Assembly: GCA_030425395.1 (NCBI GenBank)
Contig: JAUIAS010000018.1
Coordinates: 1 to 64,000 of the forward strand
From: Alphaproteobacteria bacterium
Lineage (GTDB): Bacteria; Pseudomonadota; Alphaproteobacteria; Rhodobacterales; Rhodobacteraceae
DNA length: 64,000 nt
Direction: 5' to 3'
Below, piece after piece: positions 55,206 through 64,000 of the stretch. A model generated the notes under the pieces. The model did not search any database. It saw nothing but the letters and a program-made list of their open reading frames with translations, and was not told where the DNA came from. Positions within the stretch are counted from its first letter, which is position 1; each line of letters starts with the position of its first letter. Position numbers and translations under genes: made by a program.

Positions 55206-55234
55206 AACCGCGGCCCTGGGGCCGCGGTTTTTTT
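55206..55234 (+). terminator. Terminator of the petABC operon
   Basis: An 11-base arm AACCGCGGCCC (55206-55216) pairs with GGGCCGCGGTT (55219-55229), with the innermost pairs open as the loop, followed by a run of T to 55234. Confidence 0.92.
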
Positions 55235-55508
55235 CGTGATGGCCTGAAAAGTGAAGCTGAAATAAATAACCCCCGCGTTCCGGAAGAAACGCGGGGGCTT
55301 TAAAAATCTGCCGGACTAGGGGGCCGACAGTAGGGGCATCCGGTCTGGTCGAACCACGGAACTAATCCGACCTTTGATAACCGATATGACCCAATCGTTT
55401 AAAATTGCCTTGTTCGGCTCCGCTTAAAAATTCTGGTTCTCTTCGCGATCACCGATAATGAACTCACATTAGAACGAATCGCATGACACGTATGTGAACG
55501 GCTTCACA
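55235..55508. other. Gap between the petC terminator and the Crp/Fnr gene
   Basis: The gap between petC and the regulator is 333 bases (55176-55508). After the petC terminator it holds the hairpin at 55270-55297 and a short one, GTGAA-CGGC-TTCAC, at 55494-55507 next to the regulator stop. No open frame here resembles a gene. Since it faces two convergent 3' ends, it is probably terminator sequence only, but a small RNA cannot be excluded. Confidence 0.5.
55262..55299 (-). terminator. Hairpin terminator for the Crp/Fnr gene
   Basis: CCCCCGCGTT 55270-55279 pairs with AACGCGGGGG 55288-55297. On the minus strand it is followed by TTATTTATTT; on the plus strand only CTTTAAAAA follows. It probably ends transcription from the regulator gene and backs up petC termination. 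Confidence 0.7.
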
Positions 55509-56207
55509 CTAGGCAGATTTTTTTGCGTCTATTCCGGCCATCATTTCCAAGGCTTCGCTTTCTTCGACCCGCAGGCGCCCGCGTGACAGGGAAACGATTC
55601 CCGCCTTGCGCCACGTCGACAGGGTCTTGGACACGGCTTCTCGGGTGCTGCCCACGAAATCGGCCAATTCTCCCTGAGAAAAGGCAAGGCTTTGCCCCTC
55701 AGGGACGCCATTCATCAGATAGATGATCTTGCGTGCCAGCCTCGCTGGAAGTGGGAGGAACACCTGTTCGCTCAGTTGCTGATTCATCCAGCGCATCCGC
55801 TGGCCCGCCAGCCGCACCAGATCCAAGGCCAGAAGCGGTTGGCGCTCCACTGCATCAAGAACATCGCCCGCCTTGACCATCAACAATGTGCTGGGTTCAA
55901 GCGCGGTGATCGTCGCGGTGCGGGGCCCCTGATCGAACAGCGCGATTTCGCCCAGAACGGAACCGGATTTCATGACATCCAGAGACAGCTTGCGTCCGTC
56001 GCTGGACAGCACCGAAATTTCCAACGCACCGCTTGTGACTGCAAACAGGGCTTCACCCTTGTCACCTTCGTGGAACAGGATTTCACCATCGGCGATGCTG
56101 ATCGGTTTGGCCAACGTTCCAAACAAAGCATGCAATTCATCAGAGGCAAGGGCCAGAAAACCCGCGCGTGGCAGATCAGAGGAGGTTCGGGGCGCTATGC
56201 GTGTCAT
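55509..56207 (-). CDS. Crp/Fnr family transcriptional regulator
   Basis: This 232-residue regulator has an N-terminal cyclic-nucleotide-binding-type domain (about 20-140; GEILFHEGDKGEALFAVTSGALEI in part, GSVLGEIALFDQGPRTATITA) and a C-terminal winged HTH (about 160-225; FSQGELADFVGSTREAVSK). It has no cysteines, so it is not an iron-sulfur FNR. Arg in GPRTATI sits where cAMP-type receptors bind phosphate. The ligand is unknown. It faces the bc1 operon convergently. No good ribosome binding site is visible at the ATG at 56207. Confidence 0.88.
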   Translation of the reverse strand: MTRIAPRTSSDLPRAGFLALASDELHALFGTLAKPISIADGEILFHEGDKGEALFAVTSGALEISVLSSDGRKLSLDVMKSGSVLGEIALFDQGPRTATITALEPSTLLMVKAGDVLDAVERQPLLALDLVRLAGQRMRWMNQQLSEQVFLPLPARLARKIIYLMNGVPEGQSLAFSQGELADFVGSTREAVSKTLSTWRKAGIVSLSRGRLRVEESEALEMMAGIDAKKSA

Positions 56208-56256
56208 GCACGACAGTTTGCCGCGCTATGTGCTTTATGGCAATTGTTATGCTGTG

Positions 56257-57510
56257 TCAGGCTAGCAGGACACCATTGCCAACGCCAGTTATTCGGGTCT
56301 GGACGATTTGACCTTCGGTTTGATCCTTGGCAAAGCGGACTTCGGTAAATTGTTCGGTCCGGCCCATGCGGGCATTCTCCATCAGAACGCTGTGATCCCG
56401 TCCGACCTGATCGTTCAGATGCCGCGTGACCTGCGATACCCCTGCGGCCCGTAATCGCGCGGCGCGTTCCTTGATCTGATTGCCATCCACCTGCGGCATC
56501 CGCGCGGCAGGTGTTCCCGGCCGTGGGGAATAGGGGAAAACGTGCAGCCATGTCAGATCGCATTCCTCGACCAGCTTCAGAGAGTTTTCGAACATCTCTT
56601 CGCTTTCGGTAGGAAAGCCGGCGATGATATCCGCACCGAATGTCATTTCGGGACGCAGGCGACGGGCCTCTTGGGCAAAGGCAATAGCGTCATCGCGAAG
56701 ATGGCGACGTTTCATCCGCTTGAGGATCATGTCATCGCCGTGTTGCAACGACAGGTGCAAGTGCGGCATCAACCGTTGTTCTGTCGCGATTGCCTCCATC
56801 AAAGCCGGATCAACCTCAATCGAATCGATAGATGAAATTCTCATCCGGGGTAAATCGGGCACCAGTTTCAGAATCCGCATCACCAGATCGCCAAGGCGCG
56901 GTGTGGACGGCAGATCGGCACCCCAGCTGGTCAGGTCCACCCCGGTCAGGACGACTTCGTTGTAGCCGCGCTGCACCAGTCTCTTGATCTGGTCAACAAC
57001 GACGCCCGCCGGAACAGACCGAGAATTGCCGCGCCCGAAAGGGATGATGCAAAACGTGCATCGGTGGTCACACCCGTTCTGAACCTGAACATAGGCGCGG
57101 CTGCGGGTGCCGAAACCGTCAATCAGGTGTCCCGCTGTTTCTTCGAGCGACATGATGTCGTCGACCAAGACAGCTTCGGTTTTCCCAACGAAGTCCGGAG
57201 ACAGGGCGGCCCATGTCTGTGGTTGCATCTTTTCGGTGTTTCCGATGACCGCGTCGACTTCGTCCATCTTGGCAAAGCTCTCGGGGTCAATCTGTGCCGC
57301 GCAGCCGGTGACGATCAGCTTGGCCTCGGGGTGGGTGCGGCGCAATTTACGAATCTCTTGTCGGGCCTTGCGCACCGCTTCTGCGGTTACCGCGCAGGTG
57401 TTCACGACAACCGCGTCAGAGATTCCGGCCTGCTCGGCCAGTTCCTTCATGGCTTCGGTCTCATAGGCATTCAAGCGGCAGCCCAGCGTGGAAAAAACCG
57501 GCGGTTTCAT
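56257..57510 (-). CDS. mtaB: tRNA (t6A37) methylthiotransferase
   Basis: This 417-residue radical SAM enzyme converts t6A to ms2t6A at position 37 of tRNAs reading ANN codons. The N-terminal domain has STLGCRLNAYE, NTCAVTAEAVRKARQ and VTGCAAQ (second iron-sulfur cluster cysteines). The radical SAM motif is CDHRCTFC, and a TRAM-like C-terminal domain follows. The start at 57510 overlaps the dapF stop (ATGA). Confidence 0.94.
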   Translation of the reverse strand: MKPPVFSTLGCRLNAYETEAMKELAEQAGISDAVVVNTCAVTAEAVRKARQEIRKLRRTHPEAKLIVTGCAAQIDPESFAKMDEVDAVIGNTEKMQPQTWAALSPDFVGKTEAVLVDDIMSLEETAGHLIDGFGTRSRAYVQVQNGCDHRCTFCIIPFGRGNSRSVPAGVVVDQIKRLVQRGYNEVVLTGVDLTSWGADLPSTPRLGDLVMRILKLVPDLPRMRISSIDSIEVDPALMEAIATEQRLMPHLHLSLQHGDDMILKRMKRRHLRDDAIAFAQEARRLRPEMTFGADIIAGFPTESEEMFENSLKLVEECDLTWLHVFPYSPRPGTPAARMPQVDGNQIKERAARLRAAGVSQVTRHLNDQVGRDHSVLMENARMGRTEQFTEVRFAKDQTEGQIVQTRITGVGNGVLLA

Positions 57511-58346
57511 GAAACGGCGGCCTGAAGGAAATCTGATGTGAAGCTGCCGGAAAAGACATGGGTTGTGCCCCCGGTCATCCAAACGCCGTCTTCGGCCCAA
57601 TCAATGTCCAGGCTGCCGCCATCAAGGTCGATGGTCACGCGCCGCCCCGTCAACCCGCGGCGCGCCGCCGCGACCGCCACCGCACAGGATGACGACCCGG
57701 ATGCCAAGGTGATGCCAACACCGCGCTCCCAGACTCGCATGCGCAATCTGTCCGGCCCGGTGATCTGGGCAACCTGCACGTTGGTGCGTTCCGGGTAGAG
57801 AGGATGGTGTTCATAACGCGCGCCGAATTCGGCGAGGGGAACAGCCTCGGCGTCAGGGACGAAAAAGGTGCAGTGAGGGTTGCCCATGCCCGTGGCTACG
57901 GGGCTGCCTTCGATTGGCAATTCCAATGTATCCACCTCTTCGGCAAGGGGAATGGACTGCCAATCCAGTTGTGGCGGCCCCATGTTGACCGAAGTGAGAC
58001 CGCGGCCTCGGTCGACGGCATGGAGCATCCCCCGCCGCGTGCGCAAGCGAAGCGACTCCTTGCCGGTTTCATCCATGATATGACGCGCAATGCAGCGTGT
58101 GGCATTCCCACAGGCTGCCGATTCCGATCCGTCTGAGTTGTAGAACTCCAAGAAGGCATCGGCATCATCGCCGGTTGCGATGACGGCCAGTTGATCAAAT
58201 CCTACGCCCCGATGCCGATCAGCGATAGCTTTTATCAGATGAGACGGGATGTCATAATGTCCGGCACGCCCGTCCAAAACGACAAAGTCGTTTCCAAGGC
58301 CGTGCATCTTCATAAATGGCAAGGTCAGAGCGCGCGTTTGTGTCAT
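57507..58346 (-). CDS. dapF: Diaminopimelate epimerase
   Basis: This 279-residue enzyme converts LL- to meso-diaminopimelate for lysine and peptidoglycan. The two catalytic cysteines are in ESAACGNATRC and SGSSSCAVAVAA. The opening FMKMHGLGNDFVVLDGR is diagnostic. It is co-transcribed with mtaB and divergent from a tRNA-Lys gene about 140 bases away. Confidence 0.97.
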   Translation of the reverse strand: MTQTRALTLPFMKMHGLGNDFVVLDGRAGHYDIPSHLIKAIADRHRGVGFDQLAVIATGDDADAFLEFYNSDGSESAACGNATRCIARHIMDETGKESLRLRTRRGMLHAVDRGRGLTSVNMGPPQLDWQSIPLAEEVDTLELPIEGSPVATGMGNPHCTFFVPDAEAVPLAEFGARYEHHPLYPERTNVQVAQITGPDRLRMRVWERGVGITLASGSSSCAVAVAAARRGLTGRRVTIDLDGGSLDIDWAEDGVWMTGGTTHVFSGSFTSDFLQAAVS

Positions 58347-58483
58347 GCCGGGCCGTATATCGGGGAGCTTGAAATGAATCCAGCATCATGCGCATTTTTC
58401 GGCCTTTTTTGGCTTGACCCCCGATGCACCTTCTCATACTTACGCCGCCGTGGTGACCGGCATTTGCCGATGATCCCAGGAGT

Positions 58484-58559
58484 GGGCCGTTAGCTCAGTT
58501 GGTAGAGCAACTGACTTTTAATCAGTGGGTCGCAGGTTCGAATCCTGCACGGCTCACCA
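58484..58559 (+). tRNA. tRNA-Lys (anticodon UUU)
   Basis: A full cloverleaf is readable: acceptor GGGCCGT pairs with ACGGCTC (one G-U), D-loop AGCTCAGTTGGTAGAGC, anticodon arm ACTGA-CTTTTAA-TCAGT with TTT at the anticodon, T-arm GCAGGTTCGAATCCTGC, discriminator A and an encoded CCA. No integrated element or duplicated 3' end is visible beside it. Confidence 0.98.
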
Positions 58560-58699
58560 CTTCCTCGAATTGAAGAATAAATTTTAAATGCCTGCCCAAA
58601 GCTGGTCTTGAATTCTGTTTTGGGGCCGAACTGGCTTCGGCAGAAGGGGGCGATTGTGAAGGTGCCGCCCTGCACCGGGCGAGGCGGCAGATTCCTGGC

Positions 58700-59671
58700 T
58701 CAATCCCGCAACATCGCTTCTACCAGTTTTTGAACGCGCAGCGCTTCTTCTGGCGTGGCGAGACGGTTCGGTTTTCCTGCCATACACAAGAGCATGTCAT
58801 CCAATTGCGCCTTGAGGCTAACGGCTCTGGGGTCTTGGGGGCGCGTGCCGATCTCAGAAAATTCGCTGCCATCTGAAACAGCATCCACATAGAATTCGGT
58901 TATGCGGCGACTTTTTGCGCTGCCCTTTATCGTCAATTCCTGGCGGTCGGGTTGCGCGCCGCCGACGCTGGCCATGATACTAACGGCGCAGCCGTCTTGT
59001 GTCTCAAGCCGCGCCAGAAGATGGGTTTCACACAGCGCGGTATCTTCGGGATACGATGGGCGCGCCCAAACCACGGATAATGGCCCGAGAATTCGTTCGG
59101 AAAAGAAAAGGAAATGCGAGATCACTTCGCGGGTCATGCCCCCTTCTGCGCGGAACCGAAGCCAATCGGCTGCTTGCTGCCACGCACGTGGCCACGCGCT
59201 GTAGGTTACCACGATATCGGCACCGATCAGGTCACCCAATGCTCCTGTTTTTGCAGCGTGTGACACATCGGTCAGGGCGGCACCGGCGGCTTGGGTGAAA
59301 TTAACGGCTGCGGGCACGCCAGAGGCCGCCAGCTCTGCGACCAGATTTTCGCTTTCCGCGATATCAACACCCAACGGTTTTTCCAAAAAAACTGCCTTGC
59401 CGGCGGCAGCGGCGGCAAGGGCATAGGCCTTGCGCGGGGCAGGGGGGCAGGACAGGTAAACCAGATCTGCGGCGGCCATGGCCGCTTCAGCGCTGTGTTC
59501 AACAAGGGCACCGGGTGCTATTTGACGTGCCAGCGCGCAGGCTTGGGGATCAGGATCCCAAAGCGATACCGGCGCATAGCCATCGTGACGAACCATATGC
59601 TCCAGCATGCGCCGCCCCATGATCCCCAACCCCACGATCGCGGTCTTTACGGGTGTGTTGGCCTCAGTCAT
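58700..59671 (-). CDS. Gfo/Idh/MocA family NAD(P)-dependent oxidoreductase
   Basis: This 323-residue enzyme has an N-terminal Rossmann domain (about 8-125; AIVGLGIMGRRML, and the conserved EKP of VFLEKPLGV) and a C-terminal alpha/beta domain. Family members oxidise or reduce sugars, inositols and related polyols. The usual catalytic His region is in REVISHFLFF. Its start overlaps the stop of the acetamidase-family gene (ATGA), so the two probably work on linked steps that are not known. Confidence 0.86.
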   Translation of the reverse strand: MTEANTPVKTAIVGLGIMGRRMLEHMVRHDGYAPVSLWDPDPQACALARQIAPGALVEHSAEAAMAAADLVYLSCPPAPRKAYALAAAAAGKAVFLEKPLGVDIAESENLVAELAASGVPAAVNFTQAAGAALTDVSHAAKTGALGDLIGADIVVTYSAWPRAWQQAADWLRFRAEGGMTREVISHFLFFSERILGPLSVVWARPSYPEDTALCETHLLARLETQDGCAVSIMASVGGAQPDRQELTIKGSAKSRRITEFYVDAVSDGSEFSEIGTRPQDPRAVSLKAQLDDMLLCMAGKPNRLATPEEALRVQKLVEAMLRD

Positions 59672-60618
59672 CCGATTTTCCTATTCAGCAATTTAGTCTC
59701 CATCATCATGTGTATGCCTTTGTTGCCGTTGACGGTTTGCGTCACTCGCAGGTCGCCAGCGAGGGAACACAGCATATAGGCGTCTTCCGGTGCCAATCCG
59801 GTGCGCGCCACGATCCATGCGATCATATCCCGCAGCGCCATTTCTGCGCAGCGATCCAGATCTTCGTGCATACCCATGGTGATCAGGTGAGTGGGCGTTT
59901 GAGCCCGGGGATAGGCAAAGCCCAGATCCTTTCTCACAGTCAAACGGAAGGTTCCTTCGAGAGCGGTTTCAATCGCGGTGACGCAAACTTCGCCATCGCC
60001 TTGCGCGGCGTGTCCGTCGCCACAAGAAAACAGTGCCCCGTGAGTAAAGACCGGCAGGAAAAGCTTGGTCCCTGCGATCAATTCCTTGTTGTCGATATTG
60101 CCGCCGTGAGCCCGTGGCTGGATGGTTGATATGCGCCCCCAGTTCGGTGGCGGTGCCACGCCCATCACCCCGAAAAATGGATTGAGCGGTAGTGTAAGGC
60201 CCCACGACAGACGCGCTGTCATCGCATTGCGATCCAGAGGAATGGTAACGATGCGTCCGTTTGGGAAATCCTCGGGCAGGGTTCCGGCAAGCGGGCGGAT
60301 CATGTTCCAGCCCCAGTTCTGGCGCAGTTGGATATCCAGAATATCCACCTCAAGAACATCGCCGGGCTGTGCGCCCGCGACGGCGACCGGACCGGTCAGA
60401 ATATGACCCGGCAACTGACGCTCTGACCGGGCATGAATGTCAAAAAGCTCCGGTGGGAAGTCATATCCGGAATCCCGTGCCGGGATTTGTTCCGGTCCAC
60501 CCGACACCGTTTCGATACGGACGACCTCGCCGCTCTGTATTTCAAGCGCCGGTTCAAGCGTGGCGTCGAAATATCCCCATGCACATGTTTCCGGGCTGGC
60601 CTTTAGATGGTGGGTCAT
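59668..60618 (-). CDS. Acetamidase/formamidase family amidohydrolase
   Basis: This 316-residue FmdA/AmdA family protein has the conserved VAVAGAQPGDVLEVDIL, PRAHGGNIDNKELIAGTKL (in part), LFSCGDGHAAQGDGEVC and late LRVTQTVNGNKGIHM segments. Members hydrolyse short amides to acid and ammonia. The ATG at 60618 follows AGGAA; a TTG seven codons upstream is less likely. It is coupled to the dehydrogenase downstream and lies 30 bases behind the gamma-glutamyltransferase gene, so all three may share a transcript. Confidence 0.88.
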   Translation of the reverse strand: MTHHLKASPETCAWGYFDATLEPALEIQSGEVVRIETVSGGPEQIPARDSGYDFPPELFDIHARSERQLPGHILTGPVAVAGAQPGDVLEVDILDIQLRQNWGWNMIRPLAGTLPEDFPNGRIVTIPLDRNAMTARLSWGLTLPLNPFFGVMGVAPPPNWGRISTIQPRAHGGNIDNKELIAGTKLFLPVFTHGALFSCGDGHAAQGDGEVCVTAIETALEGTFRLTVRKDLGFAYPRAQTPTHLITMGMHEDLDRCAEMALRDMIAWIVARTGLAPEDAYMLCSLAGDLRVTQTVNGNKGIHMMMETKLLNRKIG

Positions 60619-60648
60619 TTCCTGTTCCTTTCGGGGCAAGGTGGCGCG

Positions 60649-62244
60649 TCAGAAACCGACCGCTGCACCATCTTTGCGTGGATCGGATCCCCCCGCATAG
60701 CCACCGCCGGGCAGGCGCTGGATCAACTGGGCGCCGCCAAAGCCAAAGGCGGTATCGGGTTCCTCCATGGCCAGAACATGACCCATCCCGGCCAACGCTT
60801 CCAGTGTTTGCGGCGGCAGGGTGGTTTCGCACGCCACGCCTAACCCTTGGGTCACGCGCCATCTTGGGGCATCTGCGGCCATCTGTGGATCCTGTTTCCA
60901 CAATTGGGTGCGCAACAGCATCTGAACATGGCCTTGCGCCTGCATCGGACCGCCCATCACGCCAAAGCTCAGGATCGGGTCGTGTGTGCCCATGACAAAG
61001 CCGGGAATGATTGTATGGAATGGCCGTTTGCCCGGCCCCACGACATTCTGGCTTTGGGGATCAAGCGAAAATCCGGCACCGCGATTTTGCAGGTGAATTC
61101 CGGTTCCCGGCACGGCCACACCCGACCCGAACCCGGCATAGTTCGACTGAATATAGGACACCATCATGCCGGACGCATCAGCGGCGCTCAGGTAGACGGT
61201 GCCGCCCCGTTTTGGCGCACCAGCCCCAAAATCCTTTGCATGGTCGGGATCAATAAGGGCCGCCCTTTGTGCAAGATACGCATCGTTGAGCATGTCGCCC
61301 GGCCTGACCTCGGACATATGCGCGATATCAGCGACATAGGTTTCGGTGTCAGCAAGGGCGAGCTTCATTGCTTCGATCTGGAGGTGCATTGCGCGGGGGT
61401 CGTCTGCGTCCATATCCGCAATAGCGGTGTGCTTGAGAATCCCCAATCCAATCAGGGCTGCAATCCCCTGACCGTTTGGTGGGATCTCGTGCAAGCTGAC
61501 ATCGCCAAAATCCTGAGAGATCGTGCCGCACCAGTCAGCACGATGGGTTGCCAGATCCTCCATGGTCATTGTGCCGCCACAGGTGTCAGAAAAAGCGATC
61601 ATGGCATCGGCCAGTTCACCGGTGTAGAACGCCCGCCCTTTCGTTTCGGCGATCAGACGCAGAGTTCTTGCCAGGGCCGGGTTCTTGAAAATTTCTCCTG
61701 CGGCAGGGGCGCGGCCATCGGGCAGAAAGGTTTCTGCGAAGCCAGGCTGATCCCCCAGCAACGCGCCGCCGCGCGCCCATAGTTGCGCAATTTTGGGGGA
61801 AACTGGAAAACCGTTTTCTGCATAACGCACGGCGGGTTCGAACAGCGTTTCGAACGGTAAAGCACCGAAGCGTTCAGAAATTTCAACCCACGCCGAAACC
61901 GCGCCGGGCACAGTGACGCTGTCCCAGCCCAGCATGGGCATGGCGTCGCGTCCTGCGAATTTTTCCCGCGACCATGCAGCCGGTGCGCGTCCTGACGCGT
62001 TCAAACCATGCAGTTCCTTGCCATCCCACAGGATTGCAAACGCATCCGACCCCACGCCGTTACCGGTGGGTTCAACCACTGTCAGGGTAATCGCCGTTGC
62101 GATCGCTGCATCGGCAGCATTGCCGCCTCGCGCGATCATCCCAAGCCCTGCCTGCGCAGCCAGCGGTTGCGAGGTTGTGACCATGTTGCGTGCCAGCACG
62201 GCAGAACGTCGTGACGGGTAGTGGTGCGAAGCGGATAGTTGCAT
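60649..62244 (-). CDS. ggt: Gamma-glutamyltransferase
   Basis: This 531-residue Ntn-hydrolase-type precursor cleaves glutathione and other gamma-glutamyl compounds. The self-cleavage/catalytic Thr is in PKRGGTVYLSAADASG. Other motifs are GGNAADAAIATAITLTVVEPTGNGVGSDAF (in part), the oxyanion region and LSFGVMGGPMQAQGHVQ. No signal peptide is evident, so a cytoplasmic enzyme is likely, unlike secreted GGTs. It is divergent from a ChaC gene, another enzyme that acts on gamma-glutamyl bonds. Confidence 0.92.
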   Translation of the reverse strand: MQLSASHHYPSRRSAVLARNMVTTSQPLAAQAGLGMIARGGNAADAAIATAITLTVVEPTGNGVGSDAFAILWDGKELHGLNASGRAPAAWSREKFAGRDAMPMLGWDSVTVPGAVSAWVEISERFGALPFETLFEPAVRYAENGFPVSPKIAQLWARGGALLGDQPGFAETFLPDGRAPAAGEIFKNPALARTLRLIAETKGRAFYTGELADAMIAFSDTCGGTMTMEDLATHRADWCGTISQDFGDVSLHEIPPNGQGIAALIGLGILKHTAIADMDADDPRAMHLQIEAMKLALADTETYVADIAHMSEVRPGDMLNDAYLAQRAALIDPDHAKDFGAGAPKRGGTVYLSAADASGMMVSYIQSNYAGFGSGVAVPGTGIHLQNRGAGFSLDPQSQNVVGPGKRPFHTIIPGFVMGTHDPILSFGVMGGPMQAQGHVQMLLRTQLWKQDPQMAADAPRWRVTQGLGVACETTLPPQTLEALAGMGHVLAMEEPDTAFGFGGAQLIQRLPGGGYAGGSDPRKDGAAVGF

Positions 62245-62420
62245 CCCTGCTCATCTTTCCGGAGTTTGTCTGGTTCTATTGACGAGACGCCATGCGCCGA
62301 CCTTACGGTTTTGGCGATCAAGTGCAACGAGATCGGCTTTGCCCTTCGTTCCCGCGCGATCCAATCGTTCGTTTGAAAAAGCCTCTGGCCCCAGAGGATC
62401 AAAACCGGTTAAGCCATGGC

Positions 62421-63158
62421 ATGCCTTTTGCGAACCACGTTTTTCAGCACACACCCGCCCTGCGCGGTTTGATAACACCGCCTGACGCGTCGGAGATGCG
62501 TTTTGGCCAGGACCGTTTTGATGAGCTTGACGAACAGGCCCTAACCGAAGGGTGGCCACCCGGTTGGCGCATGGACCACGACGAGCGCGAGGAAAATCGC
62601 AAGTCGGTTCTTTCGGGGCGGCTGTCGCAGGATCTGTGGGTGTTTGCGTATGGATCACTGATCTGGGATCCGGCGGTTCAGGTGGATGAGTACCGTTATG
62701 GCACGCTCATGGGCTGGCAGCGCAGATTTTGTATGCTTCTGGAAGGTGGACGGGGCACCTATGAAAAGCCGGGGCTTATGGCCGCGCTGGACGAAGGCGG
62801 CCATTGCCACGGGGTTGTATTCCGCATTGCGGCAACTTTGGTCGATGAGGAAACCCGCTTCATGTGGCGGCGCGAGATGTTCGCCGGAGCGTATTGCCCG
62901 GTATTCATGGAGGTCGACACGCCGCAGGGGCCTGTTGATGCTCTGGCCTTTGTGATGGACCGCGCAAACAGCCGTTACAGACCGGATGTTTCACCAGAAG
63001 ATGCTGCCCGGATGATCGCGGCCGCCGAAGGCAGGCTGGGGCCGAACTTCGATTATCTCGACTCGCTTGTCCGACATTTGGATGAATTGGAAATCGAAGA
63101 TGCAGAAATGCGCGCCTTGCACAGCCGGGCATCCAAATATCGCATGATTGTGGGCTAA
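62421..63158 (+). CDS. chaC: ChaC-type glutathione-specific gamma-glutamylcyclotransferase
   Basis: This is a protein of about 245 residues. The binding motif WVFAYGSLIWDP marks the gamma-glutamylcyclotransferase fold, and GHCHGVVFRIA and the MWRREMF segment follow the ChaC pattern. ChaC turns glutathione into 5-oxoproline and Cys-Gly. The start at 62421 (MPFANHV) gives the N-terminus usual for the group. The frame is open back to 62292, but that part reads as non-coding, and the ribosome binding site is weak for either choice. Confidence 0.9.
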   Translation: MPFANHVFQHTPALRGLITPPDASEMRFGQDRFDELDEQALTEGWPPGWRMDHDEREENRKSVLSGRLSQDLWVFAYGSLIWDPAVQVDEYRYGTLMGWQRRFCMLLEGGRGTYEKPGLMAALDEGGHCHGVVFRIAATLVDEETRFMWRREMFAGAYCPVFMEVDTPQGPVDALAFVMDRANSRYRPDVSPEDAARMIAAAEGRLGPNFDYLDSLVRHLDELEIEDAEMRALHSRASKYRMIVG

Positions 63159-63167
63159 ATACCCCGT

Positions 63168-64000
63168 TCAGGCCCGATTTTTGTAACGGTGCCAATAGAT
63201 AAGACTTGTTGCGAGGGCCACCGCAACGGCCGCGTGCAGGGCTTCGGCGGATACAGCCGTCAAAAGGAATCCGGTCATCAATGGGCCGCAAGCCGCGCCA
63301 AAGTCCCGCCACGCCTGCATCCGCGCAAGCGGACCTATTGCGTCTTCATCCGGTGCAAGGGGCTGTGTGATTACCGCCGGTCCCAAGGAAGCAAGCGCGC
63401 CGCGAAACAGCAACATGATCAGCGCGCCTGCCACAGTTAGCCCGACCGCAACGAAAACGAACCCAGTGGTTGTCAGTATCGCTGCGACAACGAAAATCCG
63501 GCGTGCGCCGAACCTATCCGCGATCCAACCGAACAATGGCGCGGCGATCGCTTCTGCAAAGTGGCGCATGGCCAGAAGCGCGCTGCCCCCCATGACGGCC
63601 TGCGCAAGGGTGGCATCGCGGGCAAGGATCAGCGTAATCGACACGGCAAATACACCGTCAACGCCGTATCCCTGAAGAAAATACACAAGATCAATCGGTT
63701 TGGGGCGCGCTAACGAAGGGGCCTTGCCGCGTTTTACAGCCTCTCCTCGGCTGCGCGGCAGGGTAAAGCCGATCACCACGGCAAAGGCAGTTGGAACAGC
63801 CAACAGCACAAAGGCCATATTCGGACCGACAACGCCAACAAGCCATGCGCCGCCGAACAATGCGCAGATGGGACCAATGCGTTGGATCGCCTGTCCGACA
63901 CCGACCCGCGTTCCGACCCGGGCGCGAAATTCCACCGCATATGAAAGGGTCGCCAGAACCAGAACCGCATAGGTCAGGCCCCACAAAAGCCGCGCAAACA
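63168..64000 (-). CDS. MFS transporter, C-terminal part (truncated by window edge)
   Basis: The frame is open to the window end, so the N-terminal portion is missing. About 277 residues are visible, with around eight hydrophobic helices. Between the two halves is the basic loop LPRSRGEAVKRGKAPSLARPK (in part). A second-half motif, GWIADRFGARRI, is the MFS A-like loop. Substrate is unknown. It is convergent with chaC, with 9 bases between the stops. Confidence 0.85.
   Translation of the reverse strand, partial: FARLLWGLTYAVLVLATLSYAVEFRARVGTRVGVGQAIQRIGPICALFGGAWLVGVVGPNMAFVLLAVPTAFAVVIGFTLPRSRGEAVKRGKAPSLARPKPIDLVYFLQGYGVDGVFAVSITLILARDATLAQAVMGGSALLAMRHFAEAIAAPLFGWIADRFGARRIFVVAAILTTTGFVFVAVGLTVAGALIMLLFRGALASLGPAVITQPLAPDEDAIGPLARMQAWRDFGAACGPLMTGFLLTAVSAEALHAAVAVALATSLIYWHRYKNRA

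Noticed and set aside
58484-58559. tRNA-Lys as an attachment site for a genomic island
   Set aside because: No integrase, no repeated tRNA 3' end and no change in gene character are visible on either side.
62251-62658. A minus-strand frame opposite the start of chaC
   Set aside because: It overlaps the conserved ChaC N-terminus, has no good start and matches no family I know.

Overview
The window looks like a chromosomal segment of a marine-type alphaproteobacterium of the order Rhodobacterales (Roseobacter group). By eye the DNA is GC-rich (roughly 60%). The gene families point the same way: an alphaproteobacterial serC-serA pair with a structured leader, an AnsA-like asparaginase, IalB, a NodH-type sulfotransferase, a GT14 glycosyltransferase with a long extra C-terminal region, and an alphaproteobacterial petABC operon. 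No insertion sequence, prophage, CRISPR array or plasmid gene was seen. Almost all coding space is intact housekeeping or metabolic genes, often joined by ATGA or TGATG overlaps.

Layout. 1-5430: the end-truncated start of an SDR gene, a family-5 solute-binding protein, an IalB-like secreted protein, a rhizobial-type asparaginase, and a LysR regulator divergent from a methyltransferase. 5436-9406: serine biosynthesis, with serB divergent from serC-serA and a folded leader in front of serC. 9407-10199: an unexplained non-coding stretch. 10200-13302: a DevBCA-type exporter (membrane fusion protein, permease, ATPase). 13418-18737: an aromatic catabolism cluster (3-hydroxybenzoate 6-hydroxylase, gentisate dioxygenase, a DinB/maleylpyruvate-isomerase-fold protein) divergent from an old-yellow-enzyme oxidoreductase and a proline-racemase-family protein. 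18748-23987: tamA-tamB for outer-membrane assembly. 24086-25819: an acyl-CoA dehydrogenase. 25950-30714: rnd-kdsD-lptC-lptA-lptB, then hpf-ptsN.

30702-41924 is a surface-glycan locus. On the minus strand, in transcription order, it holds cysQ, kdsB, a GT2, galU, galE, a GT4, another GT2, the GT14 protein and a two-domain sulfotransferase. A capsule-type ABC permease is divergent from cysQ. Together they could supply UDP-sugars and CMP-Kdo, build a glycan, sulfate it with PAPS and clear the PAP by-product. This is the most coherent candidate for a little-described system.

41921-64000: alkB, dnaK-dnaJ, a DMT transporter, aroC, a TPP-riboswitch-controlled thiamine ABC transporter (thiBPQ), a GST, the cytochrome bc1 operon petABC, a Crp/Fnr regulator, mtaB-dapF, tRNA-Lys(UUU), a Gfo/Idh/MocA dehydrogenase with an acetamidase/formamidase, gamma-glutamyltransferase divergent from ChaC, and an MFS transporter cut by the window end.

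All calls rest on reading motifs and translated proteins directly. No database search was possible.
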